Assembly: GCA_014706295.1 (NCBI GenBank)
Contig: JACSVZ010000004.1
Span: 89,721,047 to 89,785,046 of the forward strand
DNA length: 64,000 nt
DNA from: Lycocorax pyrrhopterus obiensis
Taxonomy: Eukaryota; Chordata; Aves; Passeriformes; Paradisaeidae
Direction of reading: 5' to 3'
Shown: piece after piece, positions 13,150-26,197 of the stretch
How positions within the stretch are numbered: the first letter of the stretch is position 1
Layout of the letters: each line of letters opens with the position of its first letter
Program-made: the position numbers and the translations under genes
Notes under the pieces: generated by a model
Seen by the model: only the letters and a program-made list of their open reading frames with translations
The model's database searches: none
What the model was told of the DNA's origin: nothing

Positions 13150-13256
13150 CGCAAAATTCAGAGAAGGGCAACAAGAAAGATAAAAGTTACAGAACAGATT
13201 TGATACACAGGATGACTACATGGAAAACGTAATTTCAATCTGGGAAAGACCTGAGG
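13150..13256 (+). mobile_element. Possible ancient CR1-clade LINE remnant
   Basis: The stretch 'cagagaagggcaacaagaaa' followed by 'gataaaagttacagaacag' resembles the plus-strand part of old CR1-clade elements that encodes the region just before the LFSLEKRR-like motif. It is highly diverged and lacks a tail, so the call is tentative. Confidence 0.4.
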
Positions 13257-13382
13257 GCAAATGCTTGGATTCTGAGTAGCAAGGATAGATGAATGAGGCA
13301 TAATTGTTTACAAAAGGAAACAGGGTAATTTTATGAAAGAAAAGACTCTGAAGCAATAGTAAATACAAAGACGATAAACATA

Positions 13383-14135
13383 ACAGAATCAGCTGAGTTG
13401 TAAGAGACTCTCAAGGATCATTGAGTCCAGCTCCTGACCCTTCACAGGACAGCCCCAAGAGCCACACCAGGCATCTGAGTGTTACTCAAATGCTTCTTGA
13501 GCTCTGTCAGGCTTGGTGCTGTGACCACTTCCCTGGAGAGCCTGTTCCAGTGTCCAACCACCCTCTGGGTGAACCTTTTCCACCCAGATAAAATACCCAA
13601 CCTAAACCTCCCCTCACACAATTTCAGGCCATTCCTGCAGGTCCTGTCGCTGGTCACCACAGAGAAGAGATCAGTGCCTGCCCCTCCTCTTCCCCTCACA
13701 AGGAAGTTTTAACTGCAATGAGGTCTCCCCTCAGTCTCCTCTTGTCCAGGCTGACCAGACCAAGTGACCTCAGCTGCACTCTAATAGTTTAATCTTTCTT
13801 ATATTGCAGTGCCCAAAACTGGACATAGGACTCAAGTGCAGAGCAGAGCAGGACAATCCCCTCCCTTGCCCAGCTGGAGATGCTGTGCCCGATGCCCCCC
13901 AGGACAGGGTTGGCCCTCCTGGCTGCCAGGGCACTGCTCACTCATATTCAACTTGCCATTGACCAGGACCCCCAGGTCCCTTTCCACAGCACTGCTTTCC
14001 AGCATCTCATATTCCAGTACATAACCCATCTGGGTTCCCCCATCCCAGGTGCAGAATCTGGCACTTTCCCTTGTTGAACTTCATACAGCTGTTGATTGCC
14101 CAGCCCTCTAAATTGTCAGGGTATCCTCACACACC
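13383..14135 (-). mobile_element. CR1 LINE fragment, 3' part with reverse-transcriptase C-terminus
   Basis: A 5'-truncated CR1 on the minus strand. Its 3' end lies at 13383 ('acagaatcagctgag', 'cattgagtccagctcctg'). The minus-strand frame at 13442-13699 encodes the C-terminal reverse-transcriptase region with DLFSVVTSDRT, NGLKLCEGRFRLG and VVGHWNRLSREVV. The frame at 13832-14029 gives an upstream piece with RDLGVLVNGKLNMSEQC. The two are in different frames, so the protein is broken. Similarity stops near 14135, about 370 bp before a second CR1 copy in the opposite orientation. Confidence 0.94.
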
Positions 14136-14504
14136 TGGACAACTCCAGAAATTTGCTTTGCAAAGGGTTTATGCTGGGAGACTGTTTGGGATAAATATAC
14201 TTGTTTCTTGCTAGCTGTCTCAGAAAGGCCACCCTCAGACACAGGCTTCTCTGCTCAAGCATGCTCTGAGTATTCACATATTCTTCGTCCCTAACTTGCA
14301 TATATGCAGAAGGAACACTGACAACCTGGGGAAAAAAGGGAGCACAAAGGGATCTGCAATTCCACACAATCTCAAATTACAAAGTTAATATCAACTATCC
14401 ATAATAATTAAATGATTTCCCAGCCTGAAAATCAAATATAAACCAACTTGGGCATGAATTACAAGATCAGTCATCCTGATCTGAACATACGTCCTCAGTC
14501 AGTT
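14136..14504. other. Spacer between two opposed CR1 copies, unexplained
   Basis: Ordinary-complexity DNA containing an 83-codon antisense frame at 14116-14367 with no recognised content. It does not look like the CR1 sequence on either side. Confidence 0.5.
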
Positions 14505-15379
14505 CCCAGACAACACTGAAGTGTTGATCTGCTGGAGAGTAGGAAGACCCTACAGAGGGATTTGGATGTGCTGGATTAGTGGGCAGAGGCCAGTGATATG
14601 AGATTCAACAAGGTGAAATGCCAGGTCCTGCCCTTGGGTCACAACAACACCAGGCAGTGCTACAGGCAGGGGGAGGAGTGGCTGGGAAGGTGCCCAGTGA
14701 AAAAGGACCTGGAGGTGCTGGTCAACAGTAGCTAAACATGAGCCAGCAGTGAGCCGAGGTGGCCAAGAAGGCCAGTGGCATCCTGGCCTGTATCAGCCAT
14801 AGCAAGGCCAGCAGGACTATGGAAATGATTGTCTCTATGTACTCAGCACTGGTGAGGCCACACCTCGAGTGCTGTGTCCAGTTCTGGGCCCCTCACTGCA
14901 AGAAAGACATTGAGGGGCTGGGGCGAGTGCAGGGAAGGGCAATGGAGCTGGTGAAGGGTCTAGAGCGTGAGTCATATGAGGAGCAGCTGAGGGACCTGGG
15001 GTTGTTTAGCCTGGAGAAAAGGAGGCTCAGAGGAAACCTTATCACTCCCTACAACTGCCTGAAAGGAGATTGCTGCAAGGTGGGGATTCTTCTCCCAGGC
15101 AACCAGCAACAGGACAAGAGGAAATGGCCTCAAGCTGTGCCAGGGGAGGTTTCGGCTGGGCATCAGGAAGAATTTCTTGAAAAGGAGGTTAAGCATTGGA
15201 ACAGGCTGCCCATTTGTGTGGTGGAGTCACAATCCCTGGAAATGTTCAAGAAACGACCAGGTGTTTCAAACGACCATAGCTTAGTGCTATGGTTTAGTTG
15301 ATATGGTGGTGTTTGTCTAGGGTTGGATTCCATGACCTTGGAGGTCATTTCCAATCTTAATGATTCAATGATTCTATGA
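14505..15379 (+). mobile_element. CR1 LINE fragment with intact 3' end
   Basis: Plus-strand CR1, 5'-truncated inside the reverse-transcriptase gene and running to the 3' terminus. Recognisable phrases are 'gttgatctgctggagagtag', 'agattcaacaaggtgaaatg', 'gccacacctcgagtgctgtg', 'ggaacaggctgcccatttgt' and 'ccatgaccttggaggtcatt'. It ends in the CR1-type octamer repeats at about 15358-15379 (GATTCAAT, GATTCTATG). Divergence is moderate. It lies head to head with the copy at 13383-14135. Confidence 0.95.
14759..15301 (+). pseudogene. Broken CR1 reverse-transcriptase C-terminal region
   Basis: This is the longest open frame in the window, 180 codons, and it lies wholly inside the CR1 copy. Residues 1-109 match the reverse-transcriptase C-terminal part: ASGILACIS, YSALVRPHLE, QFWAPHCKKDIE, LFSLEKRRLRG. 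Residues about 110-142 are out of frame, reading GNQQQDKRKWPQAVPGE where CR1 would encode a SNRTRGNGLKL-type stretch. The family frame returns at HWNRLP (about 146-151). Two opposite frameshifts therefore keep the frame open by accident. The catalytic palm motifs lie upstream and are absent, so no activity is expected. Confidence 0.92.
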
Positions 15380-17680
15380 AAGAGAAGGCAGCTTGGAAAC
15401 CAGTGTGCCTGCCCAGTCTCCCACAGCCATGCTTTTTGAGAGTGAGCTGTCTGTTTGCACTTATTTTCTTCTCTCTGAGGAGAGTAATTTTCTCCTTAGA
15501 ATGACTCTTTTAGGACACTATCTAACCAGGTGCACCTGGAGAAGGAAACAGGATGCACATGGCATTAACTACTGAATAATCTCTGGTCCTGGAGCTGTAA
15601 GTGGATATTTCCCAGGAATCAGCATTCCTCGGCTTAGCTCATATTTTGGTAGCAAGCCCAAACAGCAAAAATCTTCTGTCATGTGTGTTTCATGTCAAGA
15701 CTACTCTGTGCATAGGAAGTGAAATCTCTTACAATCCATGCTTACGCTGTCTGTAGGGTGCAGACTCTGGAGAACGTTATTCTTCCTTCTGGGTAAACAT
15801 TTCCTGGCTAGGATATATATTGGCATCATTCCAAACTGCAGCCTTAGAGCAAAGTAGTATGTACGCACTGAGGGGAATTGCTGACGAGGTAGCAAACCAA
15901 GCTACTTTATCCTTTCAGGTGTTCCTACTTTTTAGTTGTATAAGAATAATTATTCTTAAAAATATAATACAATAGAACAATCACATTTTCAATGCTTTAA
16001 AGCAAAATGATTTTGAAATAAATGAAAGTAGAAATGGGTTGGGAAAAAAAATAATATTAATCTAATGTAATGCTATTATGAAATACAGTGTATTATGTGT
16101 ACATGACATAGAATTGTACACATAGAAAAATATACACGTACCTGTACATATTTATGGAAAAATATAGAATATCAATACAGGTTTGATTTAAATCGGGACG
16201 AAGTGTGTCAATCTGGCTAAAAAAGAAGTAAACAAATCAGACAAACAAATCCAAAAATCCACAAATGTAAAATGCTGTAAAAGGCAAGGAAGTATAATGA
16301 GATTATTCAAAGTAAACATGTTTTGGCAATATACTGCTTTCCCTAAATCAATCTTTAAAACAGGCAGTGATTATCAAATTAATACTATTAACACTCCATA
16401 CCAATTTGTGGATTTAATATTGTTAACTGAAGCCAAACCAATTAGTACACACTGCCTTTCAGATATCACTAGATTAGACTGTTTCATGGTACCAAAATAC
16501 AGAGGAAGCATATGCTACACACATAAAAGAATTTTGCTCGGCTTTGTGAAAAGTAATGAGATGAATAGTGTCTTTTGTGTTGTTTAGTGATACCTTTAAT
16601 TTGGATTCTGAAAATAGAATCTTCATGAATGGTTCCCTTGTTGGGTGCTTTTTTTTGTTGCTGTCGTTGGAAGGGGTTCCTTTCAAATGCACTTTGGGCT
16701 AATGAACCAACATAACTTGTAGACACTAAGAGGCTGAAAGTGGCTGTAGGCAATTTCTCTTTTGTGTTTTTTCTTTTTTTTTTTTTGTTTTGTTTTATAT
16801 TTTTTAAAAGACTGAGCAACGCTACAGACTAATAGTTTATGGCAGTCAGCTAATGAGTTGAATTTTCCGTGAGATAGAAGGCACACAATGGAAATGTGTG
16901 AAAAATTGAAATGACAAGGTTGTTAAGGTAACTCTGTCCTGGTTATGTATTTTTGAAGCTTATTATAATGCAGTGAAATGAAAACTTAATAAACATCTCT
17001 AGTCATTATGAAAAAAAAAAAAGACATCTTTTTGAACTGCAAGATGCACGGATTTGCTGTTGCAATTGTATTGTAATGGAAATGAAGCAAGTGACAAACA
17101 GTACCCAATTGCCCCATATGACTAGCCCACGCCAATATAGAACATTAAAAAGTAATTTTAAGAACTTTCCTTCTCACATTAACTTTGTAAAACCAGCTGA
17201 CTTTGTGATTTTGTAAATGAGAATTTAAATGAAAATGTTCTGTCCATTGAGAGCATGTGAAGAATACTAACAGGGCTTTGCAATTACTGCCATGATGTGC
17301 TTTCAGTGCGGTGTTTTTGCTTATTTGAGTCCATAGGTTCATGCTTACACATACTTGCAAACTTGACAACAAGGAAACAGGATAGAAAGAGTGATTCATT
17401 ATCCTGTCAGAACAGTTTATTGAATTACCATTGCCTGTATGATTCACTAGTACTCATGTATGCTTCTCCTCTTGCTGAAGTCAAACTCTGTTTTGACTAA
17501 TATAGTATATTAGGGCAACACTGACCCTGATCTCTACTGTGCTTTTAGTCCTTCTCTAGTTTTCTCAAACTTCCTGTCCCCAGCCTTTCAGAAAAAGAAA
17601 ACAAAGCTGGGTCATCCAAAAAAACTTTCAAGGTTGTAATGTTCATCGTTGGTGGTTAATAAGAAGGTTGAGGTGCGGAC

Positions 17681-17721
17681 ACCAACAGTGATGAGTCTCA
17701 AACCAACAGTGATGAGTCTCA
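17681..17721. repeat. Tandem duplication, 20-base unit, period 21
   Basis: ACCAACAGTGATGAGTCTCA occurs exactly at 17681-17700 and 17702-17721, separated by one A. The identity of the copies suggests a recent slippage event. Confidence 0.95.
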
Positions 17722-17803
17722 GACATAACAACATAAAATAAAGGTACAGATAAGAGACTGCAAGAAAAGATGTCTCCACATGCAACTATCAGACTATTAG
17801 TTA

Positions 17804-17848
17804 AACAACTAAAAGAAGTGGTTGTTCTTTTCAACAACTAAAAGAAGT
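17804..17848. repeat. Direct repeat, 16-base unit, period 29
   Basis: AACAACTAAAAGAAGT occurs at 17804-17819 and again at 17833-17848. The spacer contains an inverted half (gttgttctttt), so the segment could also fold back. It lies about 80 bp from the 21-period duplication. Confidence 0.85.
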
Positions 17849-20800
17849 CAAAGAATCTGACTATTTGTTGCATTTTAATCTAGAACCAATGTTAAAAATA
17901 TGGAAATTAAATTGCTGCCAGGTGTTTCCTGAGGCAGAAGTGAGAATGCCAGCTGCAGTAGCTGAAGAGAGATTGGAATACTGCTCTCCTGATTTTGGGG
18001 TCTAATCTGGCAACTAAATCCAGCATATGATACTTGACAAGCCTGACTGGTTTTCTCACATAGATTTCAGGTTGCAATATACTTTGAAACTCGGCTGAAA
18101 AAATGTTGTTTATGTGCTGGTAGAATTAATCTCCATTTTTGGTAGTGAGAGAGGCTGCCAACTGATAATGATGTACAACACTGATAATTTTGATTATCTT
18201 TGTAGTGGATGAACCTGGTGCATGTAGTAACCAAATCCAAAATTCAGAAGAAAATACAGAGACAATTAGATATATTTTAAAATTAGAAAATATCTAATCA
18301 TTACACTACTGGTAGATTCTCAAGATATCCATATGAGTGTCTGTTTCACTCTTTTTGTGAACATTGTTTTTTTTCCAGGGAGCAAAAAACCAAAAAATGG
18401 ACTTAATTGATTGGTCTAGGTACGAGAACACTTTACGTGTATCCTTAGTACCACTTGTATCTAAAGAAAAGTATTCACTAGAATTTGACCTTTTCTTGTC
18501 TTTCTGGCAAAGCTGGTAGCAACTGAAGACTGTTCTGAAGGTAAGACATGGTACTTCAAAAACACTTCAAAGATGAATTATATAATTTTAGATTTACAAA
18601 GGAGCAATTATATTATTTAACCAAATAAAGGCATTTTGAATTAAGAAGCTTGATATACTTCTATTCAGTCTCCTTAAGAGAAAAATAAAATTGACCATTT
18701 TGAACAACAAATTGCTAGTACAATCTAGTTCCTGTCACTCACTATATGGCTTCAGAACAAAGCAGTGAAGTTTTTTGGTTGATTTTTTTTTTAAGTTATA
18801 TGGTTTTAGTGAGCATTGAATGCAGTCATTTATTGAAATACCCTACTTTTTATTCCATTATTCCACACAATAGCTGTACTACATAATGCATATTCAATAC
18901 AGGAAAGTTCTTTATCTTGTAATCATTGCTAAGAATAATTGTGTCAATTTTTATAGAATATACATTATAAACTTTGAATTAATCAAAGGGAGATGAATAC
19001 TACTTCCAGAATTAATGTCATTCACCTTTTCTTAAAAAAAACTTGTTTTCTGGTGATGTCAGACTGATTAATCAGATTTCTGGTTGAGACTTCCATTTTC
19101 AGCAACCAACTGGGTTACTTGAACAGTGCATGCTGAATAACAAGGTAGTGAAGAGCAGGTAATTTCTCTGATAAGCGTCTTGGGTTAACTTGTGCATCAG
19201 TCCTAAGAGAAGGTAGTGGGGCTAATAGGCACCTGAACTATCATTTTCAAGAAAATTTTGAACTCTGGATCAGTTAGGGAGGACCGAAGCATGTATAACA
19301 TCAATTCAACCATAGCCATATGAAATATTATTCTTATAAGACTGTTTATTTTCTCTACATTGGTTTTCAGAGGAGACTGAAAAAGAAGCTCAAATACAAC
19401 AGTGTAGTCTATGACTTAGACAACACAGTAGACATATGACTAGATCTGAGTCACGGCTGATGTCTCCTCACAGGCAGAAAAAGGGATGACTATTCTGCCT
19501 GTATTGATATACAGATGTCCTCACGTGTTACAAGTTACATATATTTCTTTAACCTTTGAATAAGATTTTCAAGTACCCAGATTAAGCAGGATAATATAAT
19601 CATGGAATTAACATTTTCAATGTTTTATAAATCACATTTCTTTCTCTTTGCATGTTCACACATTCTGGACAGTAGCAGTGTGGGTTTGAAACAAGTTCAG
19701 TCAAATTTTCTAAGTAATTCACTTTTTATTTTTCTTTTGAAATGTTTGAAAAGTACATATGGCTGTGATTCACTCATTTTATCCTGCTGGTCAAATAACT
19801 TGTGTTCGTATTCATCCATAATTCATTCAAAAATTGCACAAAATATTTTAAATAAGTACTATGAATAATGTTAGCTCAAAATTTATATGACAGATGTGAT
19901 AGATTTTTTATCAAAATGTTTCCTCTCTGCTTCTGAAAGTCCAGTCCAATCGTTTATGAATATATTTAAAATACAACTATGTAAATAATTTTCAAAGTTT
20001 TCTTATTCCAGCTTTTATGGAAAATCCATTACTGTTCATTTTGCCTCTATAGTGACTGACCCAAAGTTCAATGATATCTCAAAGTGTTCTTCCATTACTT
20101 CATCAGTATTTGGATCAGTGACTTAGCCCAAGCATGGAAATGGCTTTCAATAGAGGCTGCTCCGAACCTCACCAGTGCATATCTTATCCCATTATCCATT
20201 GCTAATTTACATGCCTATTTGAAATCAAAGTGGAGCATGTCAATTGAAAGGCAGTGTGCAGCTAGATTAATTTAACTTTCAAATACATTTATAAAAAGAA
20301 TGGTGAATCAACCAGCAATTATAGTATTTATTTTCAAAATACCAGTAACCAGATGACCTGGGAAGAGTTTAACTTTTTAAATTGCATGTATAAATCTAAG
20401 TAGCTATACAGCTAAATACATCCAAGGTGTATTGATGTTTTTTTAAAAAATGAGATGGGTGACTTTCATAGTTGTTAGCATTTATGTTGCTTTCTACAGA
20501 AGACTGAGGTGGTGGTAAGTTGGGTAAGACTATGCTATTATATTTCTACAAGGTCTTGCAGAATTTTTACAGCATCGTTTTTGTTATTATACAGTCAATA
20601 CAAATTCAGTGTTCTATTTTCTGAGTCTGTGGTTCTGATACATTTCACTTGTCAGGGCTATGCATTTTTGTTATGTTAATGAATGAAAAAAGCTCATCCA
20701 ATTTTAAAATACCTTTCTGAAAAGCTCAAAAGGCAAAAACAAACTGGAAATAGTTGTACATCACAAATTTAGATTTAAAAAGGTTTGCTGCAAAGAAAAA

Positions 20801-22225
20801 ATATTCAATTTAAATTACACATGCAAATTTATTTCACTACTTCTGTTAGTGCTCAAAGATAATGAAAAACAGAGTTTTATTTAGTATACAAACGTTGATA
20901 TTCACAGTAATATCAATTGCACAGTGATCAGGAAAATGAGGCTAATTACCTCCAAGTATTATTTTGAGGCAGACATTATGCCTTCTACCTGCACAGATGA
21001 CAAAATTAAAATACCAGTATCTAAAGTATTTCAGTACTGTTCCATAATGTTAGTAATTATGCTGCAAGTCTTTTCTTTAAAAATAGCAATTTAATAGCAG
21101 TTAAATAACCTAGGCAAAACAACAAACAAGAGAGTTTTATATTTTTAGTTAATATTCAGTTCCTGATTCTAGTACTTATGCTCTTTCAGACCATTTTTTC
21201 TAGGATCTGAATTAAGGCAGTATAATCACTCTAGCATTTTAGTTCAAGGTAATGATGAGGGAATCCGATTACCTTATTCTCTACTGACATATTTTATCTC
21301 CTTTTACAGTCAATGCAGAGATTTTTTGATGACCTGGGTTTCTAATAAAGACCTGAATTAGAAGGATGGGTAGACATGAACATGTATTAGCATAATTTCA
21401 CCCACTGACAGTTAAAAATATGGCACATACTTATAAAGGATGTCAGTCCATTCTATGCCAATTTAAAACACCAAAGAAAGCAAATCTGAATACCTAAGAT
21501 AGCAATTTTTCCCCAGGCAAGTGAAGACACACCCACAAACTAAGTTGTTGTGGTTGATTTAGGGATCATGTTAGACAATAAAGTAGGAAATCTGATTATG
21601 TGGATTCAGAGGTCTTTGTCATCTTCATTAAAGCTCAATGTCTATCACTGTTGCATATTTCCGTCTTTTGACTGTTAGATATGCTCAAGTAACAGCCTGT
21701 TTTGTGTCTTTTGTCTTCCTAGCCAAATTGAAAACATCTTGCCAAAATTCATCATACTCCTGCCATCAAATTCAGGATGACTATGGAGGTCTCATGCCTG
21801 CTTCTACTTTACTGGAAAGAAAACAAGTCTGTGTGGTTTTGACCAGCCTGGATCTGTCAGAGAAAACTCTTGACTGTGCTGGACACTGAGCATCTCATGG
21901 AATGAGTTTGTTCCAATTTAAGTTGCATAGGAAGGACTGATGTAACCCTGACATGACTGAACTGCCTTATCAGAGGACCCTTATTTGAAACACACAACTA
22001 CCCCAATATCCCCCTAGTTTATTCCCTTTTCCCAGTGGTTCTTGTCCAGAACACACAGCAGAAACATCTCACACTATAGCAGAGGTACCTGCATTCTTTA
22101 CCAGTGTCAAACAAAGTCCATCTTGGGCTTCAGGCATAAGCAAACCTGCAGAAGATGTCTTTGTAGTGTTTTATCTAAACTATTACTATTCAAGTGACTG
22201 AGCAGTATGCTACTAAATTATTGAT

Positions 22226-22242
22226 TATATATATATATATAT
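22226..22242. repeat. (TA)n microsatellite
   Basis: About eight and a half TA units in otherwise non-repetitive DNA. Confidence 0.9.
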
Positions 22243-22498
22243 GCACTTATAAAATTTTGACTTGCTTGTATAAAAATAGGTAACTAAGTCAATATCATCA
22301 AGCTGAAAGTAAGATTTTCAGTACTTCGGAAAAATGTTCTTTGAAATTTCTCTTTACTTTCTCTATTGCTTTGGAGTACATATTCTTCTATGCTAAATTG
22401 TAAGGTGACTGATTTCAGTACTTTGTTGTAGAATAAAAAGAGATACGTCTCTATTTCTCTCTGAGTCATATGGCTGGGCATCTTTTGCCATACATAAC

Positions 22499-22560
22499 GA
22501 TCCTCTGTGAGTGGGATATTTGCAACTTAGATCCTCTGTGAGCGGAATATTTGCAACTTA
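22499..22560. repeat. Tandem duplication, 31-base unit
   Basis: Two adjacent 31-base copies at 22499-22529 and 22530-22560, beginning GATCCTCTGTGAG and ending TATTTGCAACTTA. They differ at two positions (both transitions, T/C and G/A). Confidence 0.93.
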
Positions 22561-23299
22561 GATGTGCGAAGCAATTATCTGCTGTTAAAGCACAAACAAA
22601 ACATAGCTGAAATTCTAAGTTTTACCAGGCTAAAATTTTCAGCTCTGCCAATAAGAAATGCAAGAAATCTCTATAAGTGAGGCAGGTATCAGTCAGGAGA
22701 GGAATATTCAACCTCTGCTTTTCCCTGCTGAGTTGCCTTCTTGTACTTCATATTTCTGCTTTAGAATTTTATCCCTTTCCAGGTTGATGCTTCTCCCCTT
22801 GAATTTCTGAGCTACTACGAGTTCTCATCTCAATAATTCCTTCAGTAATATTTCTTTTTTCCTATTTTGCATGGTTGTGAGTACAAACTTCCTCACAGCT
22901 CCTTCTGCCACTTGGTAATTTCTTTAGCCACCTCCTTCCCTTCAAGTTCTGTCACTCTATAGTTGTATCAGCAATGTGAGGCTGTCTCTGAGGTACACTG
23001 GTTTAATGAATCTGACTTGATACTTATATACAATTTGAGAAAGACTTTTTAGCAGCCTTTTTCCAACCCCCGACTTTGGAATCATGGTAAGGCAATTACA
23101 CCTTTAAGTTTTGGATACTTCAGGCTCTGTCAGTTTTTCATCTTGCTGGTAAGGTTTGGGTGTAAATGTCTCATGTGATTATGATCTCCTGAGAGGTTGT
23201 TTTGGTATGTATTTGTGTTGAATACTCCAAGTTCCACCAATATAAATATATGCCAACTGTTTACTTGAGAATTAAATTCATTTGGTTGTCACCAGTTTC

Positions 23300-23314
23300 T
23301 TTTTTTTTTTTTTT
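23300..23314. repeat. Poly(T) run, 15 bases
   Basis: Uninterrupted T15. It could be a minus-strand poly(A) remnant, but no recognisable element precedes it. Confidence 0.85.
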
Positions 23315-26182
23315 GAAGTTGCACTAATATTGGTGTTTCTAATCTGTAGAAAGAGTTGGATGCTGGAGGGCATGCTCAAGTCCAAAACAATTCTCAATGC
23401 TTGCTAGAAGCAGAAATTTCAGGATTGATTCTAGTTTGACCTGACAGGATCTGATTTATAAGGTGCTCTGAACATTGCTTGAAAACACAGTTTAGAGTAT
23501 GGACAGACCCTACTATCTTGTGTAGGCACTAACTGGAGAAGAGCAAGAACAAATGTATTGGGCCATGCATGATTGATTCAAATTTCAAAATTGAATTTTA
23601 TGCCCATTTCCATGCATACCTTTGTCCCCCCTTGTTACATACTTTTCACTAGTACTAAAAAGTAAAATAGTTTTGTTTGAGATTTTAAAAAAGGCTCTGT
23701 GTATTAATTGCATGTAGTCTTAGCACAACCATATTTCACTCAGCCTTTTTTTTGATAAGTGTTGTGTATATTTTCCAGGTTATAGATGCTATTTACTCAC
23801 GTTGAGCACTTTGTACAGGAATTATAGTAGTCTTGTGCTAGACTATGCATGCATTACATAAAAGAGATATATGAATAATCTCTGCTTTTTGCTGAACAGT
23901 GAAAACAATCTGAGAAAATGGCATTAAGTGTTTCTTTCAAAAATACTGACTGCTGTCATTGAAAAATGCTTTAGGCAATGCACTTATCAAACTGTACAGT
24001 ATTGTACACATGTAAAGATTTTATAACATCTTGTGCAGTGATTTTTGTCTTAGTAGTAAACTTACATTACCATCAAGGATGTAAGCAATAAAAATATTAA
24101 AAAGCAAGTAAAAAAGAACAATTAAAAAGCTGAAAAATTCAGCATTTGTTTTATGGGTTGGTTTACTATGATAGAAGGATAAAAAAGGTATAATAATGTG
24201 CTGCAAAACCTACAATATTATTTCTGAAGGACAAAAGGCCTCCTTATACTCTGTGTTTATTACTCTGTAAAGATCTCATAGTACCATATATCTGAATATT
24301 GGATTAAAATCATTAATTTTAATGGTTAAAACTTAGATTTTTATAAGCAATGATTTTATAATTAACATATTAATAGAATAACATTCAATACTGTCTTGCT
24401 CATTTATTTAGTCCCAAGATTGAAGATTAGATTTAACTTTGCTCGTATTTATGACAAAATTAAATGAACAATTAAATGAACAGCTTTTTAGATTTCTTCT
24501 AATCATTATAACTGAAGACCTTTAAAATTTCTGAAGCAGATTCTATTATTTGGAAACAATCAAAGATTGAAAACATGGGGCTTAATTATTTCCGAAAAAG
24601 AAGAATGGAGGAGAAAACAATACAAAAAGGAAATTGAACGAACTTAACAGATTTAAGTGCAAATGGGAGAGATATTAAAAACAGACACAATCCAGTTCAC
24701 AAAAGATTTATGTGATAAACAACATAAGACACGGAAATCAAAAAACAGCATAAAGATGCTCCTTTCAACTGTCTGGTCGTGAGGGTGGCTCTGAAGCACT
24801 GAGGCTGGTAAAGGCAAGATCAGACCACAGTACCAAAGCTCAACAAATAATCAAGCATCAGCAGCTAAGTGAGCCTTAGGAATACTTTGTCCTCTTTGAA
24901 TGGTAGCTCCAGGGACATGATTCAGCTGGGGAGAAACTGGAAAATAGCATGAGGAATTAGACCAAAATTGAAAAACATGAACTCAGACAGCAGTCCCCAA
25001 GTCATAGCTTCTTGAATCTTTCTTAAAGAAAATCAGAATTCGACCTTCCCTAGTGCATGCACTGGAGCAGTAAGTTCTTACTTCACCTCTCTAGTTTCGG
25101 ACGTTTTTCAGTTTATTATGACTCACATAATACTATTACGGTTACATGCATAATATTACTGTAATATTTCTATGATACTTGCTGTATTTTAACAATGCAG
25201 TTCATCAGGTGCAAAATGCTGCTCAGCATACGCTCACTCACTATTTCCCAAATAACTGCAAGTAATATTACTTAGTCATTTTACTGAAGATTATATTTGG
25301 CCAAGAATGTTTTTATCCAAATCATTGTTTACCTCTTGCATGCTCATCGTGGAGTATTACAATGCCTAATACCACTAAAACTCACTGTGCGGCGGCTGAC
25401 CACTGCAATAATGTGATCATTGTACTGTAACTCAGCTGTTAACTCAAGAACTTTACTGCAGAAAAAGCATGCTTATTGTAGGAGATAATTTTGTTTTGCT
25501 ATTCCTGGTTTGTTCAGTCTCTGTTAGGTTGGAAAAACTGACAGCATACTGCATCGTCTAAAGAATTCCATGAAGATTTGTTTAATTAATGAGTTTATTG
25601 TTCGGCTTCATGAGGTTCAGAGAGGCAGTAACCAGATACATTCAAAAGGTACTTGTCACTCAACAAGAACACAGAATAACTAGAGTTACACAATGGTATA
25701 TCTATGTTTGTAATTCCAGAAAACAAGTCTTTTTGATCTAAGCAGTTTTTTGGCTTACAACAAGGTTTGTAATACCTCTTGGATGCCAAATATTCTCCTG
25801 CCATCTAAACTCTGAGGTTCTGTACTGTTTAGAGACCTAAAAGTCTTATGGTTGAAACACTATGTATAGCTATTTTATTGAAAACCTCATCTATATAGTG
25901 ACCTCCTGGGCTTGAAAATTTTTCTCTTTCACTTTTTTATTGGCTGTGGGAAAATTCTGCAGTACAGAACATTCAATCCACTCTAGCAGAGACTGGCCTT
26001 CTAAGCTAGATTTTATGAAATATCAGGAGAGAGAAACTAAGAGATGAAGTATGAGGTACATTTATCTGATAATATAATTTTAATTTTTAAACATTAAATT
26101 CTGGAAAAAAAAAAGAGATTATTTTGTTTCATACCTTCTTATGATGGTGATACTTTTTTCCTTGTCATATGTGTAAGTATAT

Positions 26183-26197
26183 GAGAGAGAGAGAGAG
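26183..26197. repeat. (GA)n microsatellite
   Basis: Short GA repeat of seven to eight units. Confidence 0.88.

Noticed and set aside
14759..15301. 180-codon frame as a host gene
   Set aside because: It is a frameshifted CR1 reverse-transcriptase remnant lying inside a recognisable CR1 copy.
22499..22560. Start of a CRISPR-like or satellite array
   Set aside because: There are only two adjacent copies with no spacer, in vertebrate DNA; it is a simple tandem duplication.
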